From Desulfallas thermosapovorans DSM 6562 (GTDB lineage: Bacteria > Bacillota > Desulfotomaculia > Desulfotomaculales > Desulfallaceae), in NCBI RefSeq assembly GCF_008124625.1, contig NZ_VNHM01000003.1:1-64000 (forward strand): 64,000 nucleotides of DNA. Reading direction: 5' to 3'. The position numbers and the translations under genes were made by a program. Positions 8,334 through 16,706 of this stretch are shown piece by piece. Each line of letters starts with the position of its first letter. Position 1 is the first letter of the stretch. The notes under the pieces were generated by a model. It was not told where the DNA came from and did not search any database. It saw only the letters and a program-made list of their open reading frames with translations.

Positions 8334-9383
8334 TTAGAGTTTCTCTTGTACCTTCTGCGCTACATCGCTGGGGACCCAGTTTGTCCATACATCCGCCTTT
8401 TCCCTAAGAAACCACAGGGCCGCTTCTTCCGCTTCCGTATTTTCCCGCTGCATATAAGCCAATACTTCACTGATCAGGTTGCTATTCAAACTGTATTTAT
8501 CAAGAAACTCCACCACATCGGGAGCCCGTTCGGGCAAATCCTTGTTTATAACGATATTGACATCAACGGAAGGAAATGCACAGGCATAGCCATTCTCCCA
8601 TAACTCGTCGCTATATTCCGGCTCATGGATTTGTGTAAGATCATATAGACCGAATACCCATGTCGGCTCCCAGTAGTAGCCAAACCACGGTTCCCCCTTC
8701 TGGTAGGCTGATACTATTGAGGAAGCCAGTGAGGCACCGGAACCCGGGCGAAAAATATTATAATATTCGTCCAGACCATAACTAGCGAATTTATCCACCA
8801 GTATTTCATCCGCTTCCCAACCGGGAACGGCCCCGTAGAACCTTCCTTTGCCGGGGTCTTCCGGATCTTTAAACAATTCCCAGTACTTGGGGAGGTCCTC
8901 AATGGTTTTAAGGTCCGGGGCCATGGGTTCTATACCTCTTTCCGGGTCACCCTCTATCATGTATGTAGGCACATACAATCCCTGTACATCATCATTAAAA
9001 TTTGTTCCCAGGTCTATATAATCACCGGATTCAATTCCCTTGTCATAGGCTTCCTGAGCATTTTGGACCCATATTTCCATCGCCACATCGATATCTCCAT
9101 TGCGCAAACCCTGCATCAAAGGTATCGTTTCCCCGGGTATGCTATCCGTAGGATATTCATACCCGTTCTCAATAATAAACTGGGCAATCCTGTTGTTTAC
9201 CAGGGCGCTTTCCCAATTAAAATCACCAAACATAATAGCTTCTTTGGCGCCTTGCTGCACATCACCGGTTTCATTTTCAGAAGAACAGCCTACAGTTGCA
9301 ACTAACGAGAAAACAAGTAACATCATAAGGACAAAACCAATACGGGTTAAATCAGAAAATTTCACGCCACCTTTAAATAACAA
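8334..9383 (-). CDS. glycine betaine/carnitine-type ABC substrate-binding lipoprotein (OpuAC/ProX-like)
   Basis: A 349-residue extracellular lipoprotein. The signal segment with lipobox (SLVATVGC) puts the lipidated Cys near residue 33. The OpuAC domain follows, with aromatic-rich segments (FGDFNWESALVNNRIAQFI; WFGYYWEPTWVFGLYDL) of the kind that cage the trimethylammonium group. The start is TTG 9383 behind a GGAGGGGG site. It is the first gene of the pair with the permease. A clear promoter and dyad lie upstream. Confidence 0.9.
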   Translation of the reverse strand: MLFKGGVKFSDLTRIGFVLMMLLVFSLVATVGCSSENETGDVQQGAKEAIMFGDFNWESALVNNRIAQFIIENGYEYPTDSIPGETIPLMQGLRNGDIDVAMEIWVQNAQEAYDKGIESGDYIDLGTNFNDDVQGLYVPTYMIEGDPERGIEPMAPDLKTIEDLPKYWELFKDPEDPGKGRFYGAVPGWEADEILVDKFASYGLDEYYNIFRPGSGASLASSIVSAYQKGEPWFGYYWEPTWVFGLYDLTQIHEPEYSDELWENGYACAFPSVDVNIVINKDLPERAPDVVEFLDKYSLNSNLISEVLAYMQRENTEAEEAALWFLREKADVWTNWVPSDVAQKVQEKL

Positions 9384-9403
9384 GCTTTAATCCCCCTCCT
9401 CTT

Positions 9404-9424
9404 TTGCCTATAATTATCAGGCAA
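9404..9424. promoter_or_regulatory. 21-bp dyad in the binding-protein leader
   Basis: TTGCCT and AGGCAA flank a TAATTA centre, directly upstream of the ribosome site of the betaine-binding-protein gene. Two related direct repeats (TTGTCTATTGAT and TTGTCTATCAAT) lie at about 9444 and 9484. Together they suggest an operator for an osmolyte-responsive regulator; this is inference. Confidence 0.4.
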
Positions 9425-9461
9425 CTTATTTTAGATTATTAAGTTGTCTATTGATTATTTT

Positions 9462-9490
9462 ATTATAGCATTGAAATTATAACTTGTCTA
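9462..9490 (-). promoter_or_regulatory. sigma-A promoter for the betaine transporter genes
   Basis: On the minus strand TAGACA is separated by 17 bases from TATAAT. The promoter points into the binding-protein gene, with a start site near 9455 and a leader of about 70 bases containing the dyad at 9404-9424. Confidence 0.6.
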
Positions 9491-9590
9491 TCAATGTAAA
9501 AAAGCACACCCGGGGGTACTCTGTGATTAAATCCAATATCCCTGGCCGTATGGTTTGTGAACTTATAATGGGGAAGATTAACCAGGCACA

Positions 9591-9623
9591 AAAAATAACG
9601 GCCCTGCAATGAGCCGTTATTTA
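9591..9623 (-). terminator. terminator of the cooS-like operon
   Basis: A 10-bp perfect stem (AAATAACGGC/GCCGTTATTT) is followed on the minus strand by T residues, 18 bases past the stop of the last operon gene. Confidence 0.7.
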
Positions 9624-9640
9624 CAAACGTTTATATGACG

Positions 9641-10900
9641 TTATTTAAAGTAAAATTCCCCGTTTTCCTTCTGGGCGAAGAAATCAGCATAGCTGAGCTC
9701 AAATACCCGATTCTCCAGCCCGGATATATTTATACCTTTTTTAACCAGCGCACCCAAAATCCCGGCTGCGCTGATATCCCCCTGTAAGATAGCCCCTTTA
9801 ATGCGCCCGTCCTGTAAAATCACCTTTTTATAACCGGCGTCCCCCCGGTCATCCACCAGTACCCGGAAACTTTCACCCGGCGGGTTTATTGTTCCAAATG
9901 ATACCGATGACAGCCCGAAAAAGGTCATGGAATTTTGAAAAGCGAAATTATCCTCCAGGCGCACGGGCCTGCCGGCCATGTTGCTGCCGGCCACCCAACC
10001 TTGCCGGACCGCCGACGGCCATACGGGCGTAGGCATCACCTGGCCGGTAAAGGACTCCAGGGATTCACAAACGTCCCCCGCCGCGTATATCCCGGCCACT
10101 GAAGTTTGCTGTTGCTCGTTTACTTTGATACCCCGGCCGGTATCCACCGGCGTATCCCTTAGAAAATCAATGTTGGGTTTAACCCCGGCGGCCACCACCA
10201 CCATGCCGCAGGGCACCGTTCCGCCGCTTTTAAGCTTCAATCCCTGCACGTTATCATCTTCATCCAGCACCACCGAGGCCACCATATCGTTAAATATAAA
10301 TTCCATATTGTGCTTTTTGCATAACCGCTCATAACTTGCGGCCGCCCTTTGGTCCAGTTGCAGGGGCAGAATATGTCCCGCCACTTCCACCACCGTTACC
10401 TTTACCCCCCGCTGGGCCAGGGCACAGGCGGCATCCATGCCCACCAACCCGGCCCCGATAACGGCTACGGTATCAGTCCCGCCGGACAACCGGATAATAT
10501 CCCGGGCGTCTTCCAGGTTCCGCAGCGACCGTACCTGTTTGCCGCGGCCCAGGTTTTCCACCGGCGGCAGTACAGAGGAAGCCCCGGTGGCAATGAGCAA
10601 TTGATCATAGCGGTGGGTTTCTCCATCCGAAAGCTGCACTTTCTTTCCCGCGCTATCCAATTTGACCGCTTCCCGTCCCGGCAGCCAGCGGATATTGTGC
10701 TGTTCAAAAAAGTCATCCTCTATAAAGCGGGTTTCGTCCTCAGACCTTTGCCCGCCAATGATATAATGGAGCATGCAGCGGGAATAAACACGCTCATCTT
10801 TACTGATAACGGTAATCTCCCCACCGCCATCCTGCTCGCGTATCGCCCTGGCGGCGCTGATACCGGCGGCGCTGGCCCCTAAAATCAAGTATTTGCTCAC
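9641..10900 (-). CDS. FAD/NAD(P)-dependent oxidoreductase of the CODH cluster (FNOR-like)
   Basis: A 419-residue pyridine nucleotide-disulfide oxidoreductase. The FAD-binding motif GASAAGISAARA is at the N-terminus, the NAD-binding GAGLVGMDAACA lies near residue 150, and the second FAD motif is GIYAAGDVCES. It probably passes electrons between the CooF-like ferredoxin and NAD(P), as proposed for the FAD oxidoreductases in some Carboxydothermus CODH clusters. It starts at GTG 10900, overlapping the ferredoxin stop by four bases (GTGA), so translation is coupled. Confidence 0.88.
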   Translation of the reverse strand: MSKYLILGASAAGISAARAIREQDGGGEITVISKDERVYSRCMLHYIIGGQRSEDETRFIEDDFFEQHNIRWLPGREAVKLDSAGKKVQLSDGETHRYDQLLIATGASSVLPPVENLGRGKQVRSLRNLEDARDIIRLSGGTDTVAVIGAGLVGMDAACALAQRGVKVTVVEVAGHILPLQLDQRAAASYERLCKKHNMEFIFNDMVASVVLDEDDNVQGLKLKSGGTVPCGMVVVAAGVKPNIDFLRDTPVDTGRGIKVNEQQQTSVAGIYAAGDVCESLESFTGQVMPTPVWPSAVRQGWVAGSNMAGRPVRLEDNFAFQNSMTFFGLSSVSFGTINPPGESFRVLVDDRGDAGYKKVILQDGRIKGAILQGDISAAGILGALVKKGINISGLENRVFELSYADFFAQKENGEFYFK

Positions 10901-11403
10901 ATCTCCACCTCCCTTGCAAGGCTTTGTCCCGGCAGGCCGGCCTTAGTTAACCTGCCCTTGCTTTCCAGTTCAATCAATGTTATAGCCCCGGTGGGGCAGG
11001 CCTCCACACAGCGGGGCATTGGCCTTGTGACGCAAAAATCACATTTAACCGCTGTTCTGCCGGCCAGTTGATCCGGGCGGATAAGGCCGTAGGGGCAGGA
11101 CATCACGCACATCCAGCACCCGGCACATTTAACCCGGTCATGCTCTACCAGGCCTGTATCCGGGTTTTTACGTAATGCCCCGGACATGCAGGCTGTGGCA
11201 CAGGCCGGGTCATCGCAGTGCCGGCACAGCAGGGGCACCGGGCGACCATCCAGATCAGCCTCTACGAAATTCCGGGCCTGGTTGGCCGGGTCCTCGAGAT
11301 CCAGCATTAATACCGATTTGGCTTCAGTGTGCTCGGCCATACAGGCCAGCTGGCAGTTGCGGCAACCCTGGCACAGTTCCCTATTAATCAGTATCCGTTT
11401 CAC
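10897..11403 (-). CDS. 4Fe-4S ferredoxin, CooF-like
   Basis: A 168-residue polyferredoxin with four cysteine motifs: CQGCRNCQLAC, CRHCDDPACATAC, CAGCWMCVMSCP and CDFCVTRPMPRCVEACP. It resembles CooF/HycB-type electron carriers binding up to four [4Fe-4S] clusters and should carry electrons from the CooS-like protein to the FAD oxidoreductase. GTG 11403 follows GGGGGATGAG. It lies 12 bases after the cooS-like stop and overlaps the next gene. Confidence 0.88.
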   Translation of the reverse strand: MKRILINRELCQGCRNCQLACMAEHTEAKSVLMLDLEDPANQARNFVEADLDGRPVPLLCRHCDDPACATACMSGALRKNPDTGLVEHDRVKCAGCWMCVMSCPYGLIRPDQLAGRTAVKCDFCVTRPMPRCVEACPTGAITLIELESKGRLTKAGLPGQSLAREVEM

Positions 11404-11415
11404 TGCTCATCCCCC

Positions 11416-13287
11416 CTATAAACCCAGGGCTTTTCTTTTTTGCTCAATGATTTCCGCCAGTTTCTCGGCCGCCGGTACAATTTCTCCCTCCAGGATTACC
11501 CTGCCTCCGGTGAGCTGCTCCATATCTTCAGTGAGCACGCGGCTCACCAGTTTACTGCCGGTGACAAAGGGCGGTATGGCCAGGTGCAGGGGTAACCCCA
11601 GGGCCAGCCCGAAGGCTCCATCGGCCAGGGCCTGCTCCTCCAACCACTGGGGTGCGGACAGCACCAGGGGTAACTGGGGAATGTCAATTTTTAACGCCCG
11701 GGCCAGTTCGGTGGCCACTATTTCCAGGCGGCCAATGGCCAGGCAGGGTCCGAAATTCAACACCGGGGGAATGCCCAGCTTTTGACAGACCGCCTTCAAT
11801 CCCGGTCCGGCCAGTTCCGCGGCAGCCGGTGACATCAGGCCGCAGTTTTCAAGCCCGCCGCTGGTGCAGCCTGCCGAAAGGACGATAATATCCCGTTTAA
11901 TGAGCTCTTTGGTCAATTCTACAGTAAATACATCATGTCCCTTGGCGGTAAGGTTGGAGCAGCCCACCACGGCGGCAACCCCTTTGATGGTACCGCCGGC
12001 TATTAAATCGATCAGGGGCTTAAAGGTACCGCCCAGGAATCTTTGCAGCGATTTCTCACTAACCCCGGTAAGGGCATCATCATAGCCATGGACCGGTATA
12101 TCCACCTGCACCTTACCCCGCCGGTTATTATAGCTGGCCACGGCGGCCTGCATGATTTTTTGGGCCAGTTCATCACCCGCCTGTATATCAAACCCGGTAT
12201 ATTCGGCGTTGGCCTTTTTAGCCACGTCATCCAGGCACAACTGCCCCACCATAAACTGTTCGCAGAGCGGTTCCAGCCCGGGCACGGTACAATTGAACTC
12301 GGAGACCAGCAGATCAATACCACCTGTGGCCAGCAGCGCCTCGCTGGTGAAATTGTTACCGGCGTGACCGGCGAAAACACCGGCGCAGTGCGCCCCCCGC
12401 AATTGCATATCCTGGCCCACGCAGGTGCAGCCGACAATTTTAAATCCCCTGGCTCCGGCCTGCTCGGCCATGGCCACGGCACCGGGAGCGGCCAGGCGGT
12501 CCTGCAAAATTCCAATCAAGGAGTGCTGGTGGCCGGTGACCATGATATTGATGTAACCGGGGTCCACCACGGAAAAACCCACTCTGGCGGTCCTGATTTC
12601 CGGTGCGCCCAGCATAATATCGTTCAGGTAGTTAGTTAAGGTAAGTCCGTATAAGCCGGTGGCAATACCCAGCTTCAAAGCGTGCAGCAGCATATCCACG
12701 GGGTCGCTGGACAGGTTGGTGCTGGTCTTGACGATGGCGTCGAAAACTTCGGACTTGGCGCCCCCGGGAATGATGCCCAGCTCTTTCCAGCGCTTCAGCC
12801 TGGGCTCATAGGCCAGATTACTAACCTGGGTCATCTCCTGACCTCTGGGCCGGTTGAGGTCCTCCAACACCAGGTTGGCCACCGCCACAGCCTGACCGGC
12901 CGGGTCTGTTTCCTCAACCCCCATCAATCCGGCCAGTTCATTGAGCAGTTCGGGTTCCCTAATGGTTAATCCGGCGCTTCCCTGGCCCACTGCTTTGAGG
13001 TTGGTGGCGGAATTTTCCACTATATGCAGGTAACAGGCCGCCCCGGCAGCCACCGCCCGCAGGAAGTTGCGGGCTACAATGGTATCGGCACCGGCCCCGC
13101 AAACCCCTCTGGGACTTTGCGGAGTTATGCGGCAGGGGCCGTTGGAACACAACCGGCAGCATACCCCCTGCATGCCAAACCCGCATTTGATCGCCTGGTC
13201 GGGTACGCGGTGAAAAGAAGTTTCCACACCGGCCTTGCTGCGCATAAAGTCAATTAGCTTAACGTCCGCTGAATCACACATTTTCAT
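11416..13287 (-). CDS. cooS: Ni,Fe-carbon monoxide dehydrogenase-like catalytic subunit, atypical
   Basis: A 623-residue CooS homologue. Cysteines for the D- and B-clusters are present (CGFGMQGVCCRLCSNGPCR, then GVCGA). C-cluster ligands can be matched: His in GHQHS, Cys in GCTCVG, SEFNC, VVGCSN, SAGCTSG and FGPCLA. The histidine relay of canonical CODH after AAGAA is replaced (residues 85-95, CYLHIVENSAT), and the conserved Lys of the SA-x4-EKA region is Gln (SAPQWLEEQA, about residue 552). It may therefore not oxidise CO, as reported for divergent CODH-V-like proteins. ATG 13287 follows AGGAGG. Confidence 0.88.
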   Translation of the reverse strand: MKMCDSADVKLIDFMRSKAGVETSFHRVPDQAIKCGFGMQGVCCRLCSNGPCRITPQSPRGVCGAGADTIVARNFLRAVAAGAACYLHIVENSATNLKAVGQGSAGLTIREPELLNELAGLMGVEETDPAGQAVAVANLVLEDLNRPRGQEMTQVSNLAYEPRLKRWKELGIIPGGAKSEVFDAIVKTSTNLSSDPVDMLLHALKLGIATGLYGLTLTNYLNDIMLGAPEIRTARVGFSVVDPGYINIMVTGHQHSLIGILQDRLAAPGAVAMAEQAGARGFKIVGCTCVGQDMQLRGAHCAGVFAGHAGNNFTSEALLATGGIDLLVSEFNCTVPGLEPLCEQFMVGQLCLDDVAKKANAEYTGFDIQAGDELAQKIMQAAVASYNNRRGKVQVDIPVHGYDDALTGVSEKSLQRFLGGTFKPLIDLIAGGTIKGVAAVVGCSNLTAKGHDVFTVELTKELIKRDIIVLSAGCTSGGLENCGLMSPAAAELAGPGLKAVCQKLGIPPVLNFGPCLAIGRLEIVATELARALKIDIPQLPLVLSAPQWLEEQALADGAFGLALGLPLHLAIPPFVTGSKLVSRVLTEDMEQLTGGRVILEGEIVPAAEKLAEIIEQKRKALGL

Positions 13288-13310
13288 TCTTTTTAACCTC
13301 CTGCAATAAT

Positions 13311-13335
13311 ATTCTATACTGGATTTGTATACTTT
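13311..13335. promoter_or_regulatory. Rrf2-type operator site 1 (cooS proximal)
   Basis: The right half GTATACTTT is preceded at the same 7-base spacing by a degenerate left half (ATTCTATAC). It lies 24 bases upstream of the cooS-like start. It is the weakest of three copies of AAAGTRTAC-N7-GTAYACTTT. Confidence 0.5.
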
Positions 13336-13429
13336 GAGATAAGCATTTTTAGTAGTTGTTAAGCATGCCAGGGCACTAAATTCGGGCAAATCAAATTTAC
13401 TGTAAGCACTGCTAAAAAGATAGCGCACT

Positions 13430-13454
13430 AAAGTATACTATCATAGTACACTTA
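13430..13454. promoter_or_regulatory. Rrf2-type operator site 2 (cooS distal)
   Basis: AAAGTATAC-TATCATA-GTACACTTA matches the 25-bp dyad of the rrf2 promoter at 17 of 18 half-site positions, allowing R/Y. It lies between rrf2 and the cooS-like gene, about 140 bases before cooS. Confidence 0.65.
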
Positions 13455-13523
13455 TGGGCATTTTAATAAATTACGCACATACCCCCGAACTTTTTACGCA
13501 CGGGTGGACAGTTCGTTTCCAGG

Positions 13524-13940
13524 TTAGTGATTGTTTTGTCTGCTTAGCGTTTCGAAGTTATATTGCTCCAGCTCCCGGTTGATGGTCTGTTGAATTGAAT
13601 AAAGGGCTTTATGTACAGCGCATTTGGCGGTGTTGCGCTTATTACACTCCTCGGGGGCAATCAAACACCTGTTGATACGCACCGGTCCCTCCACCGCCTC
13701 CACAACATCCTTCAGGGTGATTTCCCGGGGCATTTTGGCCAGCGCGTAGCCCCCGCCAACTCCCCGGTAGGATTCAACAATCCCGGCCTGGGTCAACAGG
13801 CGGAGTATCTTGAGCATGAACCGCATGGGAATTTTCTCGCTTTCGGCTATAACCCTGGCCTCTATTACCTGTCCTTTGGGCAAGCCGGACAAATATAAAA
13901 CCGCCCGGAAAGCATAATCTGTTGCCTGATTTAGCCTCAT
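13524..13940 (-). CDS. Rrf2-family transcriptional regulator
   Basis: A 138-residue winged-helix repressor or sensor. The start MRLNQATDYAFRAVLYLSGL is typical, the recognition region is RFMLKILRLLTQAGIVESYRG, and GGGYALAK follows. Three cysteines (CLIAPEEC then C seven residues on) could ligate an Fe-S cluster as in IscR/NsrR relatives. It lies upstream of and in the same direction as the cooS-like operon. The same dyad occurs at its own promoter and twice before cooS, so autoregulation and control of the operon are likely. Confidence 0.9.
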   Translation of the reverse strand: MRLNQATDYAFRAVLYLSGLPKGQVIEARVIAESEKIPMRFMLKILRLLTQAGIVESYRGVGGGYALAKMPREITLKDVVEAVEGPVRINRCLIAPEECNKRNTAKCAVHKALYSIQQTINRELEQYNFETLSRQNNH

Positions 13941-13963
13941 ATATAAGTACCTCGTCGCCCGCT

Positions 13964-13988
13964 AAAGTGTACATATCCGGTATACTTT
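13964..13988. promoter_or_regulatory. Rrf2-type operator site 3 (rrf2 promoter)
   Basis: AAAGTGTAC-ATATCCG-GTATACTTT is a perfect 9+9 dyad once the G/A and T/C alternation is allowed. It covers the predicted transcription start of rrf2, immediately after the -10 box at 13995-14000, which is a repressor-type position. Confidence 0.7.
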
Positions 13989-13994
13989 TTAAGT

Positions 13995-14023
13995 AATATA
14001 ACCTCTATTAATGCAAATGTCAA
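13995..14023 (-). promoter_or_regulatory. sigma-A promoter of the rrf2 gene
   Basis: On the minus strand TTGACA (14018-14023) is spaced by 17 bases from TATATT (13995-14000). This near-consensus promoter leads directly into the dyad at 13964-13988. Confidence 0.75.
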
Positions 14024-14060
14024 GTGGTTTTTTAATTTTTTGTGATAGGGATAAAGTAAA

Positions 14061-14080
14061 GCAGGGCTACCGCGCCCTGC
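14061..14080 (-). terminator. terminator after the RACo-like gene
   Basis: A 7-bp GC stem (GCAGGGC/GCCCTGC) with a short loop is followed on the minus strand by TTTACTTTATC. It lies about 50 bases past the RACo-like stop. Confidence 0.55.
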
Positions 14081-14132
14081 CTGCATAATATGAAATATAT
14101 TTACATAGGAGGTATAAGATTGCTTTTTTGAT

Positions 14133-16028
14133 TTACACCGGGTTGCATGCTTGATTAATACTGGGAAATAAATCCACATTGGTATGGGGAATGAATAACG
14201 CTGAAACGAATTCTTCCATAAAGTCGTTTCCGATACTCAATTCAATATAAGTTATTTTTTCCGCCAATTTTTCAGCTTCCCTTCTGGCCTCTTTGGAAAG
14301 TAACGCCATTTTGGCACCCTTAACGGAACTATTACCGATATATTTATACCTTTCCAGGGGGAGATCCGGGAACATACCTATATTGATAGCGTCATGCAGA
14401 TTTATATACCTGCCAAACCCACCGGCTATATATACCCTTTCGATAGCCTCCACGGGCAGGCCAACTGTCTTTAACATGGTCTGAACACCAGCAAAAACCG
14501 CGGCTTTGGAACGAATAAGGTCCTTGATGTCCGTTTGGGAGATGGTAATATCCGTACCTGTACCTGATTCTTCAGCGGGAACTAGTATAAACAGCTTTTC
14601 ACCGTCTATTATTTGCACTCGCTCATTGGCCGGAAGCGGCAAAAAGTTGCCGGTACGATCAATAACACCGGCTTCCCGTAGAGTTGATATACAATCGATC
14701 AATCCCGAGCCGCAAATTCCCACGGGTTTTTTATTCCCCACCGTTTCCCAATATACATCCAATGTCCCGGGTGTTACTCTGATATGCTCAATGGCCCCGT
14801 CCATAGCCCGCATGCCGTAAGCTATGCCACCGCCCTCAAAGGCAGGCCCGGCGGAACAAGCACAGGCCACCAACCACTCACTGTTCCCCAGGACCATCTC
14901 CCCGTTGGTTCCAACATCGATAAACAAATTAATGTCGTCCTGCTTATCAATACCCGTTACTTCAACCCCGGCCGTAATATCGCCACCAACATAACTGGCT
15001 ATACCGGGCAGGCAATAAATACGGGCTTTGGGGTTGGCTTTGATGCTAAGGTCGGCCGCTGTAATGGGATTGATGGAATTAAAAGCGGGCACATAGGGTT
15101 CCAGCCGGATGTATTCCGGGTCGATACCCAAAAAGAGATGGGTCATGGTGGTATTTGCAGCACAGGTAATATACCAAATATCATTATGATCCACATGACT
15201 GCCTTCAACCAGATTATCTATGAGTTCATTAATGGTTGTGATAATGGTTGTTTGCATTTGCTCCAACCCTTTTTTGTGTTCAACGGCATAAATAATCCTG
15301 GAAATTACGTCATCACCAAAAACAGCCTGTTTGTTATAAGTACCCTCCACCCCCAGGGACTCGCCTGATTCCAGATCCACCAAGTGGGCAACAACCGTTG
15401 TAGTACCTATATCCAAAGCCAAACCATAATACTTTTTGTAATCCCAGCCCGGTTCAATGTTAACTATTTCTGTACGGCCTTTTATGTCGGCCAGGGATAC
15501 TGTTACCTTCCAATTACCTTTACGAACGGTTTGTGGAAGTTTTTGTATAATTTCCAAATCAATACAGGGAGAATCCACCTCAGCCATTTTATTTAGTTCG
15601 GAATATAGTCTGGACATGTCATCAACATGGTCGTCAAGGGAAGGTTCCAAAAGCTGTAATTTAATTTTTTTAAATAAAGGTTCCGTTGGAGTTATTGATT
15701 GATCAAACTCCTGACCCTGGCTGGTTAAAACCTGGTGTGCCGCCAGCCTTGATGTTTCCGGTATCTCAATCTCCATATCACTTTGCGGGTACGTCTGGCA
15801 AGCTAACGCATAACCCCGTGCCAATTCCTCTTCAGTTAATTTACCTGTGCTGTTAACACGGGCTTGACCACTTTTTGTTATTACCCGGCACCGGCTACAG
15901 GTGCCGGCACCTCCACAGGAGCTTTTCACAGCTATCCCGGCCCTGACTGCCGCATCTAATATAGTTTCATGGCTTTCCACTGCTATAGTTATGTCATCAG
16001 GTAAAAAACGCACTTTATTAGTTGACAT
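14133..16028 (-). CDS. corrinoid-activating ASKHA protein with N-terminal 2Fe-2S domain (RACo-like, DUF4445)
   Basis: A 631-residue protein that uses ATP to re-reduce inactivated Co(II) corrinoid proteins in methyltransferase systems. The N-terminal plant-type ferredoxin domain has CGGAGTCSRC and a later Cys in ALACQTYP (residues ~35-80). A linker follows, then the ASKHA ATPase core (LALDIGTTTVVAHLVD; NLFIDVGTNGEMVLGN; YIAGGFGRYINL). ATG 16028 is preferred over an in-frame start at 16100. No methyltransferase or corrinoid protein is encoded in this window. A strong promoter at 16268-16296 leaves a leader of about 230 bases. Confidence 0.9.
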   Translation of the reverse strand: MSTNKVRFLPDDITIAVESHETILDAAVRAGIAVKSSCGGAGTCSRCRVITKSGQARVNSTGKLTEEELARGYALACQTYPQSDMEIEIPETSRLAAHQVLTSQGQEFDQSITPTEPLFKKIKLQLLEPSLDDHVDDMSRLYSELNKMAEVDSPCIDLEIIQKLPQTVRKGNWKVTVSLADIKGRTEIVNIEPGWDYKKYYGLALDIGTTTVVAHLVDLESGESLGVEGTYNKQAVFGDDVISRIIYAVEHKKGLEQMQTTIITTINELIDNLVEGSHVDHNDIWYITCAANTTMTHLFLGIDPEYIRLEPYVPAFNSINPITAADLSIKANPKARIYCLPGIASYVGGDITAGVEVTGIDKQDDINLFIDVGTNGEMVLGNSEWLVACACSAGPAFEGGGIAYGMRAMDGAIEHIRVTPGTLDVYWETVGNKKPVGICGSGLIDCISTLREAGVIDRTGNFLPLPANERVQIIDGEKLFILVPAEESGTGTDITISQTDIKDLIRSKAAVFAGVQTMLKTVGLPVEAIERVYIAGGFGRYINLHDAINIGMFPDLPLERYKYIGNSSVKGAKMALLSKEARREAEKLAEKITYIELSIGNDFMEEFVSALFIPHTNVDLFPSINQACNPV

Positions 16029-16267
16029 AAACCAGCCCTTCTTTCCCGTGTGATGTTCATAACTATGCCAGCCTTTATCCAGCGCCGTGCATTTCAACAT
16101 ATCGTCGCTATGGGATATAGTAAAGAATCTGTAATGTATATGGGAGGTGTTGTTGCAGCAACGCTTGAAGATAACAGGTAACCCATGTGTGGGACGATGT
16201 AAAAACCACCGTGCGTTGATATTAGCGGCATTTGCCCCTTTTTGAATATATACCCTTTATGCTAAAT

Positions 16268-16296
16268 ATTATACTCGGGTTTTGGTCATACGTCAA
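16268..16296 (-). promoter_or_regulatory. sigma-A promoter for the RACo-like gene, long leader
   Basis: On the minus strand TTGACG and TATAAT are spaced by 17 bases. The start site would be near 16260, giving a leader of about 230 bases before ATG 16028. I see no known aptamer signature in the leader, but its length allows a regulatory RNA. Confidence 0.65.
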
Positions 16297-16299
16297 TAA

Positions 16300-16690
16300 T
16301 GAAGTTTTAAAAACCTTTTCCCTTTGTGTGGTGTTTCCGCAGTCTGGCAGTCAAAACTTGTGGTGACAAAATGGGCCGGCAACACCCCACCAGTCAATAC
16401 TTGCGTCTTGCATTTCGTAAAACACCATAATAGAACTCCTTAATTGCTAATTTTGAAAATGCCCTCAGTTATATGCCGAAGAGGATTCACTATATGCATT
16501 AATTGGTACTTGGGTTATAATTAACCTAAATTAGTACCGGGACAGCCTTGCCAGGACGCTATTAATTTATTTAGGGGCATGTCCGGCTGTCTATGGAACG
16601 ACAAAACATACCGGTGCAGTGGCGGAAGTGATCGCTATTATTTGTTGACTCAATGACATTTGATAAGCGTTATATTAACCCGCCATAAAA
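16300..16690. other. divergent intergenic region, no gene seen
   Basis: About 390 bases between the RACo-like promoter and the DUF3160 gene. I find no open frame with a ribosome site, no strong hairpin terminator and no known RNA motif. A promoter for the DUF3160 operon is expected here, but I cannot place it with confidence. Confidence 0.4.
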
Positions 16691-16706
16691 AAGGAGGTTA
16701 AACCCG

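Noticed and set aside
12043-12639. Open frame of 198 codons opposite the cooS-like gene
   Set aside because: It is on the opposite strand of conserved cysteine-cluster coding sequence and shows no domain.
16028-16260. Cobalamin riboswitch before the RACo-like gene
   Set aside because: Expected from corrinoid biology, but I find no B12-box-like AGCCAGGAGACCTGCC sequence.
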